From contig JBFMCR010000032.1 in the NCBI GenBank assembly GCA_040754425.1, forward strand, positions 1 to 64,000: a stretch of 64,000 nt of DNA, given 5' to 3'. Position 1 is the stretch's first letter. Each line of letters begins with the position of its first letter. Position numbers and translations under genes: made by a program. The notes under the pieces were generated by a model. That model ran no database searches. It was not told where the DNA came from and was given only the letters and a program-made list of their open reading frames with translations. Source of the DNA: UBA6918 sp040754425 (GTDB lineage: Bacteria; Pseudomonadota; Gammaproteobacteria; Burkholderiales; Thiobacillaceae). This document shows, one piece after another, positions 8,601 through 17,113 of this stretch.

Positions 8601-10126
8601 TCGACATCCGCATCGAGGCCGAGCGCCTGCCCGCCACCCTGCTCGGCGACCCCACACGCATCACACAGGCGCTGCTCAACCTCGCCAACAACGCCGTCAA
8701 GTTCACGCAGAAGGGCCATGTCATCCTGCGCGCCGGCGTGGTCTCGCGCGACGAGGGCAGCGCGCTGGTCCGCTTCGAGGTCGAGGACACCGGCATCGGC
8801 ATTCCCGCCGAGGCGCAAAAGCGGCTGTTCCATGCCTTCGAGCAGGCCGACACCTCCACCGCCCGGAACTTCGGCGGCACCGGCCTGGGACTGGCGATCA
8901 CCCGCCATCTGGCCGAGCTGATGGGCGGCGAGGCCGGCGCGGAAAGTACCGAAGGCGTGGGAAGCCGCTTCTGGTTCAGCGCGCGCCTCGCCTTCCCCGG
9001 CAGCGCCAATGCCGAAGCCGTCGCTGCGCCTGTCCTCACCGCCGCCCGCGCCGAACAGCGCCTGTTGCGCGAGCATCGCGGCGCGCGCGTGCTGGCGGTG
9101 GAAGACGATCCTACCAATCAGGAGGTGGTAAAAGGCGTGCTGGAGAGTGTCGGGCTGGGAGTGGAAATTTCCGCCAATGGCATGGAAGCGCTGCAAAGGC
9201 TCACTGCCGGCGAGCACTTCGATCTGGTGCTGATGGACGTGCAGATGCCGGTGATGGACGGTCTCGAGGCCACGCGCATGATCCGGCGCCTGCCGCACGG
9301 CAGCCAGATACCTATCCTGGCCATGACCGCCAACGCCTTTTCCGAGGACCGCGAGCGCTGCCTGGAAGCCGGCATGAACGACTTCATCGCCAAGCCGGTG
9401 GAGCCCGCGCAGCTTTTCGGCACCCTGCTGCGCTGGCTGCCGCCGCGCGCGCCCGCCGCCGAAGCAGGCCAAGCACCCACGGCCAAACCCGATGCCGCCG
9501 CCGCAAATCGGCTGCGCATCCAGCTGGCAGGCTTCGACAACCCGGAACTGGAACACGCCATAAGCAACCTGGGCGGCGACGCCGAGCGTTTTGCCGGACT
9601 GCTGGGCGATTTTGCCGAACGCCACCGCAACGATGCCGAAACCCTCAAGACGCTGATCGAAAAACGCCAGTTCCAGGAAGCGCGCCTCATCGCCCACAGC
9701 CTCAAGGGCGCGGCCGCCAGCCTCGGCCTGTCACGCCTGCGCCTGGCCGCAGCCGGGCTGGAAGACGCATTCAAAAAGGATGAGGGCGGTACCGCAACGC
9801 TCGAGCAGCTGCTGGCCGAACTAAAGCGCGAGACCGATTTGCTGGAAGACACCCTGGCGGGCATGCGCAAAATGCAGGGTTTCGATTTCACCCCGGTACT
9901 GAGCGATCCCGGCGGCATGCTCGCCTTGCTGACAAGCTTCGAGAAGCTGCTGGAAATCGACGACACCGCCGTCAACGACCTGTTCGAGGAAAAGCGCGCG
10001 CTGCTGGAACGGTCCTTCGGCGAGGCGGCGGCCGAACTGGGCCGGCGGATAGACGGCTTCGACTACCGCGCGGCCCTGGAAAGCGTGCGCGCGATGATGG
10101 AGATTTGCCGCGCCGGCGACTGCTAG
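5609..10126 (+). CDS. Hybrid histidine kinase: 5TM-LYT, five PAS, HisKA, HATPase, receiver, HPt
   Basis: This 1505-residue protein is a complete phosphorelay in one chain. Residues 1-190 form a five-helix membrane sensor of the LytS/YhcK (5TM-LYT) type. PAS domains begin near residues 205, 371, 501, 627 and 751, several closing with DITERK. The HisKA box NMSHEIRTPMNAI puts the phospho-His at 912. ATPase motifs are NLANNAVKFT, DTGIGIP and FGGTGLGL. A receiver domain follows with phospho-Asp at 1210, then an HPt domain with His1363 in AHSLKGAA. A further 80-residue helical tail after the HPt is unassigned. The HD-GYP regulator two genes upstream is the obvious target, though no assay is implied by sequence. 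Confidence 0.93.
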   Translation: MTLIELSFSLLFNAALLVGLTQVVDVFLARRGLNWLTKPNWALGLFVGLLALLLMKASATLLPGVIFDTRSVLLSISGLFLGPLPTLIAMAMAAAYRWHLGGPAAVTGVCVILSSGLIGLLWRMWLKRPLAQIGWRQLYLMGFAVHIVMLGLMLLMPREMAMKVLSSISLPVMLFYPFITVALGLLLAERMQRQLDLTELRRREERYLSLFENNHTVMFLLDPDSGAIVDANPAAEHFYGWPRETLKSMNIGELVDLAPDAFNAELARARREKSHYAELSHRRIDGRLRDVETFSSHLDIGRRHFLFVIVHDITERKAALRSLERLRQEEHEQALRQQEEARLAALNLMEDAIAARKRAEESSAALRESEKRFHDIAEASADWVWEVDADARFIFVSGRVKDLLGYEPEELIGKTVYDLLPPGEIPELAARVNEAFNGGKPFRDLHNVNLHKDGSIRHVLSSGVPILSPTGELLGYRGVDKDITAQTLAEAALRKERDTTRRYLDTVQTVMVALDREGRITMINRFGCQLLGYAEEELLGRNWFECCLPQPEGMESVYPIFRRIMGGELEGEEYHENAIRCKDGRQRIIAWHNALLTDDDSVTGMLSSGSDITERKAAEESLRESESRFRQIFDSVSDAIFIHDAESGHVLDVNQRMCEMYGYTREEALELDIGSFSSQIGPYSLAEARKLVEKARSEGPQTFEWRACRRDGECFWVEASLRLAPIGGQERILATVRDITERKRAQEQLGKLSLAVEQSPESIVITNLDAEIEYVNEAFLHTTGYSREEVIGRNPRILQSGKTPRATYDALWSALTHGKPWKGEFINRRKDGSEYYEFALIAPMRQPDGEITHYVAVKEDITEKKRIGQELDRHRHQLEQLVKERTEQLAVALEKAESASRAKAAFLANMSHEIRTPMNAILGMTHLLRNSPLTPKQQEQLARVEASGRHLLNLINDILDLSKVEAGQLKIEAVPVSLPGILANIASMLGEQARAKGIDIRIEAERLPATLLGDPTRITQALLNLANNAVKFTQKGHVILRAGVVSRDEGSALVRFEVEDTGIGIPAEAQKRLFHAFEQADTSTARNFGGTGLGLAITRHLAELMGGEAGAESTEGVGSRFWFSARLAFPGSANAEAVAAPVLTAARAEQRLLREHRGARVLAVEDDPTNQEVVKGVLESVGLGVEISANGMEALQRLTAGEHFDLVLMDVQMPVMDGLEATRMIRRLPHGSQIPILAMTANAFSEDRERCLEAGMNDFIAKPVEPAQLFGTLLRWLPPRAPAAEAGQAPTAKPDAAAANRLRIQLAGFDNPELEHAISNLGGDAERFAGLLGDFAERHRNDAETLKTLIEKRQFQEARLIAHSLKGAAASLGLSRLRLAAAGLEDAFKKDEGGTATLEQLLAELKRETDLLEDTLAGMRKMQGFDFTPVLSDPGGMLALLTSFEKLLEIDDTAVNDLFEEKRALLERSFGEAAAELGRRIDGFDYRAALESVRAMMEICRAGDC

Positions 10127-10128
10127 CC

Positions 10129-10944
10129 TTACGCCGCCAACTGCTCTGACTGCCCCTTGATCGCGGCTGCGTTCATGGCAGCCAGCACGCCGTCCCACAG
10201 CCTGATGCGCGCCTCGACGGCCGCGCGGGCGGCCTCTTCCGCTTCGCGCAGCCTCACGGCATCGCCGCCCACCAGTTCGTTCACCATCTGCAAGGCCAGC
10301 GGCGCGTGCAGCTCCTCGTCCAGATGGATGTGGCGCTTGAGGTAATAGTGGAAGGCGGGCGCCTGTTCTTCCGTGATGTTCATGCGCGCCAGGAGCGAAC
10401 GGAACATTTCCGGAATGATGTGCTCGCGCCCGAGCGCGAAGGCCGCGCCCACGACATGCGGCTTGTCGCCGGCAATGAAGCCGAAAGTGGCCTGCATGAA
10501 CTCGCGCGACGGCTGCGGCGCCACCCCCAGCGCAAAGGCGCTGTCGATGCCGCGCACGGCGGCCAGTTCGGAAAAGCGGATGGCATCGGCCGGGTCGGCG
10601 CCGATTTCGCGCATGGCATCGCAATACAACTCGAAATGGCTGACGTAGGTCGGACTGCCGTCCGCAGCGGGCAGGCCCTCGTCGGATTCCTCGCCCAGCA
10701 CGATCTGGTTGACGAAAAAGCGCGTGGCGGCGCTGGCATGCGGCTTCCACGGCACGGCAGCAGGCGCCAGGCGCGACTGCAGGTATTTCAGCAGCGACAT
10801 GAAGTCCCACACGGAATAAACATGGTGCGCCATGAACAGGCGCAACTGGTCCAGCGTCTGCACCGCGGCATACAGCGGGTGGTTGTTGAGTTTTTCGTCG
10901 AGTGCCGCGACGACCTCGGCGCTGAACAGGTGTTTCCGGGACAT
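10129..10944 (-). CDS. DUF3050 family protein (heme-oxygenase-like fold)
   Basis: The 271-residue protein matches the DUF3050 family by its overall pattern (FMAHHVYSVWDFMS, FVNQIVLGEESDE, LGREHIIPEMF, KRHIHLDEELHAP). The family belongs to the heme-oxygenase-like helical fold, in which several members are diiron oxidases. Possible metal ligands visible here are H40/H41, E85/E86, H103, E174, H207, D209 and H213; their geometry is inference. Function is unknown. It stands alone, convergent with the hybrid kinase gene (2 bases between the stop codons) and divergent from a GGDEF-EAL gene. Confidence 0.8.
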   Translation of the reverse strand: MSRKHLFSAEVVAALDEKLNNHPLYAAVQTLDQLRLFMAHHVYSVWDFMSLLKYLQSRLAPAAVPWKPHASAATRFFVNQIVLGEESDEGLPAADGSPTYVSHFELYCDAMREIGADPADAIRFSELAAVRGIDSAFALGVAPQPSREFMQATFGFIAGDKPHVVGAAFALGREHIIPEMFRSLLARMNITEEQAPAFHYYLKRHIHLDEELHAPLALQMVNELVGGDAVRLREAEEAARAAVEARIRLWDGVLAAMNAAAIKGQSEQLAA

Positions 10945-11142
10945 GGCTGCTTTCGCGTTATTAATCAGTGATCGCTAATATATCAAATCCTGCGGCCAGG
11001 GCAATGCGCGCATGGCAGGCTTTTCTCAAGTTCGCTGCCAGCCATGCCGTTTGGCGGGTTGCGGAGCTCATGCGAAAGCATCTATAAAAACCATAACAAG
11101 TTGTGAACAATAAAGGGCTGAAACCAATGGGCAAGCAAGATA

Positions 11143-14109
11143 ATGCCTGAGCGCCAGTCCGGTGCCGGCGCCGGGATGAGGGATCACGAGGACAAATGGG
11201 CCATGACCTTGCGCATGCGCCTGATGCTGCTCGTGCTCCTTGCCATGCTGCCGGCACTGGTGCTGATCGTCGATTCGACCATCGACCAGTACCGCCACCT
11301 CAAGGACGACGCCGAACAGACTTCTCTGAAGCTGGCGCGCATTGCCGTCAGCTATCACGACTCGCTGATAGAAGAAACCCGGCATATGCTCAGCTACGTG
11401 GCGGACATGCCGGCAGTGCGGGAACTCGACCCCCGTGCCTGCAGCAGGCTGCTGCACGAGGTACTGCAAGGCGACCCGCACCTCACCAACCTCGGCGTCA
11501 TCGCTCCGGACGGCTGGTCCATCTGCAGCGGCGTTCCCGTGAACAAGTCTTTCTACCTGGGCGACCGCGGCTATTTCCAGGCGGTCTTGCGCAGCAAACG
11601 TCCGAGCATAGGCGACTACCAGATCGGCCGGCTGACGAACAAGCCGGTGCAGGTGGTGGCGATGCCCCTCCTGGACGAGCGCCAGCAAGTGAAGGCCGTC
11701 GTCTATGCCGCGCTCAATCTGGACGGGCTGACGCGTTTCACCCCGCTGTCCGAACTGCCGCCGGGCTCCGCCGTGCTGGTGGTCGACCGCCACGGCGTCA
11801 TCCTCGCGCGCGCGCCCGACCCGCAAAACCGCTGGACGGGAACCAGGCTCGATAAAGCAGCCCGCTTCGCGGAGGGATTCACCCTCGCCAGCGAAAACAG
11901 CTGGATCAAGACCAGCCTGGACGTGGACGGGGTGGAGCGCATTTACGCCATCGCCAGGCTGAATGGCGACAGCGACCGCTACGGCTACATCATGATCGGC
12001 ACGCCGGCGCAGGCACTCCATGACACGATCAAATCCCACCTGCTGCCGCACCTGGCATTCATCGGCATCGTCTTTCCCGCCATCCTGCTGCTTGCGTGGT
12101 TCGGCAGCGACATCCTGGTGCTGAAACGCACACGCCTACTGACGCAGGCCGCACAGCGCCTGGGCAGCGGCGACCTGGGCGCGCGCGCCAGCGTCAGCGG
12201 CCGCGACGAGATTGCGCAGCTGGCGGACGCATTCAACCGCACGGGCGATAAGCTGGAACGGGAAAACCTGCAGATCCGGCGGCTCAACCGCATCCATGAA
12301 GTGCTGAGCGGCATCAACGGCGCCATCCTGAGGGTCCGCGAGCGCAAGGAGCTGGCAGCCGAAGCCTGCCGCATCGCGGTCGAGCGCGGAGGCTTGAGAT
12401 TCGCCTGGATCGGGCTCGCGGACGAGGACGGCAGGCTGCAGAAAATCGCCGCCCATGGCGAGGGCAAGCAATACCTGCTCAAGCACTGTCTGGGCCCGGA
12501 GGCTTCAGCCGGCAAGGAGAGCTATCCCTGCCACGCGGCACTTTCTCAGAACCGCGCCGTCGTCCACAACGATATCGGCAGTGGCGATCAGGCACCGGAA
12601 TGGATCGGCGCAGCCCTTGCGCAGGGCTTCCGCTCCCTCGCGGCGTTTCCTTTGCACGGCGGTGGCAGGGCCATCGGGGTCATCGGCCTTTATTCGGACG
12701 AGGCCCGCTTTTTCGATGCGCCCGAAACCGATCTGTTCCTGGAACTGGCGGCGGACATTTCGCTCGGCCTCGAATACATCGACAAGGACCAGCGCATCGC
12801 GCACATGCTTTACCACGACGTCCTCACCGGGCTACCCAATCGGCGGCTGTGCGAAGACCGGCTGCAGCAGGCCATTGCCCGCATGCGTCACCACGATCGT
12901 TACATCGGCGTGCTCGTGCTCAACATCACGGACTTCCACCGGGTCGTCGGGGTATATGGCCATCATGTTGCAGACGAACTCTTGAACTTGATTGCCAGGC
13001 ATCTGCTGGCACAGGTACGCGATGGCGACACGGTCGCGCGGCTGGAAGGCGATGAGTTCGCCGTCCTCCTCGTAGACGCAGCCTCCAGGGATGACGTCAT
13101 TCATCTCGCCCAGAATCTAGTGCAGTCGCTTCCGGGCCTTGTGCGCAGCGGCGAGCGCGAAATCCACCTCGCCATCCGCACCGGCGCGGCGATTTATCCC
13201 AACGATGGCAGCACTGCCGCCGGCCTGCTCGGCTGCGCGACGCTTGCCTGCAACAGCGGAAAGGGAAACCAGGGCCACAGGCTCAACTTCTATTCAGCCG
13301 AAATCCAGCAGTTGGCCAGTGACCGCGAAAAATTCGAGCAGGCGCTGCGCCATGCCATCAATGCGGACGAAGGCTTTGAGCTGCATTACCAGCCGGTGGT
13401 GGACATCGCTTCATACCGGATTATCAGCCTGGAAGCGCTGTTGCGCTGGAACAGCGCAGAATTGGGCAGCGTGACGCCCTCACGCTTCATTCCGGTTGCC
13501 GAGGAGACCGGCCTGATCATTCCGCTCGGCAACTGGGTGCTCGATGCCGCCTGCCGTCAGATCATGGCATGGCGGCGCCTTGGGCTGGATGCGTTCCGCG
13601 TCGCCGTCAATGTGTCGTTCCAGCAGATGAATCGCTCGGATTTTTTGGAACGCCTGTTCAGCAAGGCCGCATCGAATCCTGCCACCAGCCAGCTCGCCAT
13701 CGAGCTGACCGAAACCGAGCTGATGGACAATATCGAAATGACCGTTCGGCAGATCGAATTGCTAAAGCAGCACGATCTCGCCATCTACATCGACGACTTC
13801 GGCACCGGCTATTCGTCGCTGAGCCAGCTGCAGCGGCTGCCAGTCGACATCCTCAAGATCGACCGCAGCTTCGTCGGCACACTGGGCCAATCCGAAAGCA
13901 GCGCCGAAATCGTACGCACCATCAACGCCCTGGCAAAAAGCCTCAAGCTCAAAACCATCGCCGAAGGCGTGGAAACCGCCGAACAGCTCGCCATGCTGCA
14001 GCAGCTCGGCTGCGACTACGCCCAGGGCTACCTGTTCAGCAAACCCAGGCCGGCCGACGAGATCACCCGCCTGCTCGATGCGGGCAGTCCCTTGACCCCC
14101 GCTTCATAG
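11143..14109 (+). CDS. Membrane PDC/CACHE-HAMP-GAF-GGDEF-EAL protein, EGDEF variant
   Basis: The 988-residue protein has an N-terminal membrane helix (about 20-45), a large periplasmic CACHE-like sensor to about 285, a second helix (about 292-318), HAMP (320-372), a GAF domain (about 385-540), GGDEF (about 545-710) and EAL (about 725-970). The signature of the cyclase domain reads EGDEF at 635-639 instead of GGDEF, so diguanylate cyclase activity is uncertain. The EAL domain keeps EALLRW, the ELTE and DDFGTGYSSL motifs and EGVET, so cyclic-di-GMP hydrolysis is the better prediction. Starts at 11176 or 11203 are possible; none has a strong ribosome binding site. Confidence 0.88.
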   Translation: MPERQSGAGAGMRDHEDKWAMTLRMRLMLLVLLAMLPALVLIVDSTIDQYRHLKDDAEQTSLKLARIAVSYHDSLIEETRHMLSYVADMPAVRELDPRACSRLLHEVLQGDPHLTNLGVIAPDGWSICSGVPVNKSFYLGDRGYFQAVLRSKRPSIGDYQIGRLTNKPVQVVAMPLLDERQQVKAVVYAALNLDGLTRFTPLSELPPGSAVLVVDRHGVILARAPDPQNRWTGTRLDKAARFAEGFTLASENSWIKTSLDVDGVERIYAIARLNGDSDRYGYIMIGTPAQALHDTIKSHLLPHLAFIGIVFPAILLLAWFGSDILVLKRTRLLTQAAQRLGSGDLGARASVSGRDEIAQLADAFNRTGDKLERENLQIRRLNRIHEVLSGINGAILRVRERKELAAEACRIAVERGGLRFAWIGLADEDGRLQKIAAHGEGKQYLLKHCLGPEASAGKESYPCHAALSQNRAVVHNDIGSGDQAPEWIGAALAQGFRSLAAFPLHGGGRAIGVIGLYSDEARFFDAPETDLFLELAADISLGLEYIDKDQRIAHMLYHDVLTGLPNRRLCEDRLQQAIARMRHHDRYIGVLVLNITDFHRVVGVYGHHVADELLNLIARHLLAQVRDGDTVARLEGDEFAVLLVDAASRDDVIHLAQNLVQSLPGLVRSGEREIHLAIRTGAAIYPNDGSTAAGLLGCATLACNSGKGNQGHRLNFYSAEIQQLASDREKFEQALRHAINADEGFELHYQPVVDIASYRIISLEALLRWNSAELGSVTPSRFIPVAEETGLIIPLGNWVLDAACRQIMAWRRLGLDAFRVAVNVSFQQMNRSDFLERLFSKAASNPATSQLAIELTETELMDNIEMTVRQIELLKQHDLAIYIDDFGTGYSSLSQLQRLPVDILKIDRSFVGTLGQSESSAEIVRTINALAKSLKLKTIAEGVETAEQLAMLQQLGCDYAQGYLFSKPRPADEITRLLDAGSPLTPAS

Positions 14110-14200
14110 CCCCGCACGCACCCGCAATCCGCATTTTTCCCCGCAAGCTTTTCCCGCTGCACACTACAATGAAAAGCAATGCGGCGGCAAAGGAATAAAG

Positions 14201-15751
14201 ATGTTCGAATCGGCAGAGCTCGGCCACAAGATCGACAAGACAACTTACGAAAAGGAAGTGCCCAGGCTGCGCGAGGCGCTGCTGGACGCGCAGTTCGATC
14301 TTGTCGCCGAAAAGAAATTCGAGGTCATCATCCTGGTCGGCGGCGTCGACGGCGCCGGCCGCAGCGAGACGGTCAACCTGCTCAACGAATGGATGGATCC
14401 GCGCCATATCGAAGTGCACGGCATGGGCGACCCCTCCGACGAGGAACGCGAACGCCCGCCGATGTGGCGCTTCTGGCGCGTGCTGCCGCCCAAGGGACGC
14501 ATCGGCATATTCATGGGTTCCTGGTACACCTGGCCTATCCTCGACTACGTCTATGGCAGGATCGACCAGGCCGCGTTCCACGACAAGATCGACCGCATCG
14601 TGCGCTTCGAGAAAATGCTGGTAGACGAAGGCGCCCTGGTCATCAAGTTCTGGGTGCACCTCTCGCCGGAAGCCCAGCGCAAGCGCCTGAAGGCGCTGGA
14701 AAAGGACCCGCGCACACGCTGGCGCGTCACCAAGCGCGACCACACGCGGCTCGACATGTACCAGAAGTTCCGCGATGCCGACGAGGATGCGCTGCGCATG
14801 ACCAGCACCGCCGAAGCGCCCTGGTATGTCATCGAAGGCGCCGATCCGCGCTACCGCGAGCTGACCGTGGGCAAGATCCTGCTCGAGGCCCTGCGCCGAC
14901 GTCTGTACCAGAAGGAAGAAGCACCCAAAACCGGCAGCGCCCCGCCCCTGCTGCCTTCCATCGACAATCTGAACGTGCTGAAAGCACTCGACCTCGGCCA
15001 GCGCCTCGACAAGAAGGACTACGAGCGCGCGCTGGAAGTACAGCAGGCGCGTCTGGCATTGCTCACGCGTGACCCGCTGTTCAACGAAATCTCCGTGGTC
15101 GTGGTATTCGAAGGCAACGACGCCGCCGGCAAGGGCGGCAGCATCCGCCGCATCACCGGCGCGCTCGACGCCCGCCAGTACCAGGTCATCCCCATTGCCG
15201 CGCCCACCGAAGAGGAGCGCGCCCACCCCTACCTGTGGCGCTTCTGGCGCCACCTGTCGCGGCGCGGACGCATCACCCTGTTCGACCGTTCCTGGTATGG
15301 CCGCGTGCTGGTCGAGCGTGTCGAGGGCTTCTGCCCGGAAGCCGACTGGATGCGCGCCTACGGCGAGATCAACGACTTCGAGGACCAGCTCACGCGCCAC
15401 GACACCGTGGTGGTCAAGTTCTGGCTCGCCACCAGCAAGGACGAGCAGATGCGCCGCTTCAAGGAGCGCGAGAAGACCGGCTTCAAGCGCTACAAGATCA
15501 CCGAGGAAGACTGGCGCAACCGCAAGAAGTGGGACCAGTACGAACGCGCCGTGTGCGACATGGTGGAACGCACCAGCACCGATTACGCGCCGTGGACCCT
15601 GGTCGAGTCCAACGACAAGCACTATGCCCGCATCAAGGTGTTGAGCACGCTATGCGACCGCATCGAGGCCTTTCTCGACGAAAAGCGCAAGGCGGCGAAA
15701 AAAGCCAATGGTGAAAAAGCCAAGGGCAAGGTCAAAGCCAAGAAAAAATAG
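14201..15751 (+). CDS. pap: Polyphosphate:AMP phosphotransferase, tandem PPK2 domains
   Basis: The 516-residue protein contains two PPK2-type kinase domains in tandem. The N-terminal one has the Walker A-like GGVDGAGRSE (near 47-56) but its Walker B region reads GIFMGSWYTWP, lacking the usual DRSWY aspartate. The C-terminal one has EGNDAAGKGGS (near 307-317) and an intact LFDRSWYGRVLVE. This two-domain form is typical of PAP enzymes, which convert AMP to ADP with polyphosphate; the C-terminal domain is the likely catalytic one. AAAGGAATAAAG precedes the ATG, and TACAAT at 14165-14170 may be the -10 box. The C-terminus is a Lys-rich tail. Confidence 0.9.
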   Translation: MFESAELGHKIDKTTYEKEVPRLREALLDAQFDLVAEKKFEVIILVGGVDGAGRSETVNLLNEWMDPRHIEVHGMGDPSDEERERPPMWRFWRVLPPKGRIGIFMGSWYTWPILDYVYGRIDQAAFHDKIDRIVRFEKMLVDEGALVIKFWVHLSPEAQRKRLKALEKDPRTRWRVTKRDHTRLDMYQKFRDADEDALRMTSTAEAPWYVIEGADPRYRELTVGKILLEALRRRLYQKEEAPKTGSAPPLLPSIDNLNVLKALDLGQRLDKKDYERALEVQQARLALLTRDPLFNEISVVVVFEGNDAAGKGGSIRRITGALDARQYQVIPIAAPTEEERAHPYLWRFWRHLSRRGRITLFDRSWYGRVLVERVEGFCPEADWMRAYGEINDFEDQLTRHDTVVVKFWLATSKDEQMRRFKEREKTGFKRYKITEEDWRNRKKWDQYERAVCDMVERTSTDYAPWTLVESNDKHYARIKVLSTLCDRIEAFLDEKRKAAKKANGEKAKGKVKAKKK

Positions 15752-15767
15752 CCTGCCAGCCAGCGCG

Positions 15768-16193
15768 TCAGGGGGCATCCTGATGGATGCTCAAGGGCGT
15801 CCCTGGCGTGCCGGCATAGAACACGACAATCTCCGCCGGTATGGCGCCGTCGTTGCGGCCATAGTGCCATTTTCCGACGACCTCCACGATGGGATCGCCC
15901 GCCTTCGGATGCAGGATTTCATTTTTCTCGGTGATGACGGCGAGCTCGCCGCTCAGCAGCACACCGGCATTGATGACCGGATGCTAGTGCATGGGCAACT
16001 GCGCGCCGTGGGAAATAGTGATCCTGAGTATGCTGATCTCGGCCTGGCCGGCAGGATAAGCCGGCAGGCCGCTGCCGTCCCAGCTCGTTGCAGATTTGGC
16101 CAGGAACTTGGCCGTTATCGCCGTATCGTCTGACCCACAGGCGCCGGAAAATCCGACGAGAAAAAACAGGACCGCTTGCAGACCAGTCTTCAC
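15768..16193 (-). pseudogene. Exported cupin protein gene interrupted by one in-frame amber codon
   Basis: Read on the minus strand from a GTG at 16193, a signal sequence (KTGLQAVLFFLVGF) leads into a cupin fold ending ILRITISHGAQLPMH. An in-frame TAG follows at 15986-15984. The same frame continues without any shift as HPVINAGVLLSGELAVI and runs to the stop at 15768, including the second cupin motif WHYGRN. Homologous proteins have one residue, commonly Lys (AAG), at the TAG position, so a single A-to-T change explains it. The stop falls between the metal-binding histidines of motif 1. It is called a pseudogene, but read error or amber readthrough cannot be excluded. Confidence 0.8.
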
Positions 16194-16237
16194 TTCGCGT
16201 CTTTCATTGTATCGCCTGGCAATTTATTGCCGAGACG

Positions 16238-16957
16238 TCAGTTTACGTTCTTGAACAGCAGCATCTCGCCGATTTTCTGCTCCCGCCCTTCTTCAAAGCC
16301 GCAACGCGCCGAAAAGGCGTCGGTGTCCTTGAAGGTGCCAAAGAGCCTGTCCCACCAGGTAATGTCGCCAAAGTTGTACCTGTGTACATCGAATTCGTGA
16401 TGGATCGAGTGATGCTCCGGACGCTGCATGACATAACCCACCCAGTGCGGAGTTTTCAGGTTGGAGTGGTAGAACAGCTCGCCCATGGCCGCGAACAGAT
16501 TGAACCATGCGGCAGCCTCTAGCGATGCGCCAAGAAAAGAGAACAGCACGAGGCTGATGATGATCGAGTTCGACATCATCTCGACTGGATGCTTGTAGAA
16601 CGCCGTCAGAATTTCGATACGCGATGCGCTGTGGTGTATCTGATGCAGGCTTTGCCACAGGAGATTCGACTCGTGCCGTGCACGATGCCACCAGTAAAAC
16701 ACGAAGGTGCCGAGGAACCATGCCAGCAGGCCCTGTGCCGGTGCTGGCAGGCTTCGCGATATGTCGAGGACAGACAATCCCTGCAGCCAGGCCTCCCAAG
16801 TCATTCCGGCGAGCATGACGACGCCAAACTGGCAAAGGTTCAGCAAGATTGCCCGCGCGTACCAGCCTTTCGAATTAGGAAGGGCGCGGCCCGGGAACAT
16901 GCGTTCCGCCGCAAAAAACAGGGCGGCCGCAGCGATGACGAACAAGGCGACAGACAT
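16238..16957 (-). CDS. Fatty acid hydroxylase / sterol desaturase superfamily membrane protein
   Basis: The 239-residue membrane protein has the three histidine clusters of the family: HRARH, HQIHH and the C-terminal HHSIHHEFDVH, which together bind a diiron centre, placed between four or so hydrophobic segments. Members hydroxylate or desaturate lipid chains; the substrate here is unknown. The ATG at 16957 is chosen because AAGGGAAG lies at good spacing; a TTG one codon earlier is possible. It is divergent from the tetR-pump operon, and the 156-base gap between them holds the palindromic operator, so it may share that control. Confidence 0.85.
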   Translation of the reverse strand: MSVALFVIAAAALFFAAERMFPGRALPNSKGWYARAILLNLCQFGVVMLAGMTWEAWLQGLSVLDISRSLPAPAQGLLAWFLGTFVFYWWHRARHESNLLWQSLHQIHHSASRIEILTAFYKHPVEMMSNSIIISLVLFSFLGASLEAAAWFNLFAAMGELFYHSNLKTPHWVGYVMQRPEHHSIHHEFDVHRYNFGDITWWDRLFGTFKDTDAFSARCGFEEGREQKIGEMLLFKNVN

Positions 16958-17055
16958 CAAGCTTCCCTTCGTTATTCAAGTGCAGGCCGGCTGGCTGCCC
17001 GTGCAAGGCCCGCGGCGCAAGCGCCCGTGCATTATGCCAAGACAAGCCCCTGCAC

Positions 17056-17095
17056 TTGCATACTCCCGCCGCGGAAAGTAGACTATCCAGTCTAC
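17056..17095 (+). promoter_or_regulatory. Promoter with overlapping palindromic operator for the tetR-RND operon
   Basis: TTGCAT (17056-17061) and TAGACT (17079-17084) are spaced by 17 bases, a plausible sigma-70 promoter. The -10 box lies inside a perfect palindrome, GTAGACT-ATCC-AGTCTAC (17078-17095). A TetR-type dimer bound there would block RNA polymerase, so the neighbouring regulator probably represses its own operon. The tetR start codon is 18 bases downstream. Confidence 0.7.
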
Positions 17096-17113
17096 TCTCT
17101 GTCTGTGCACACC

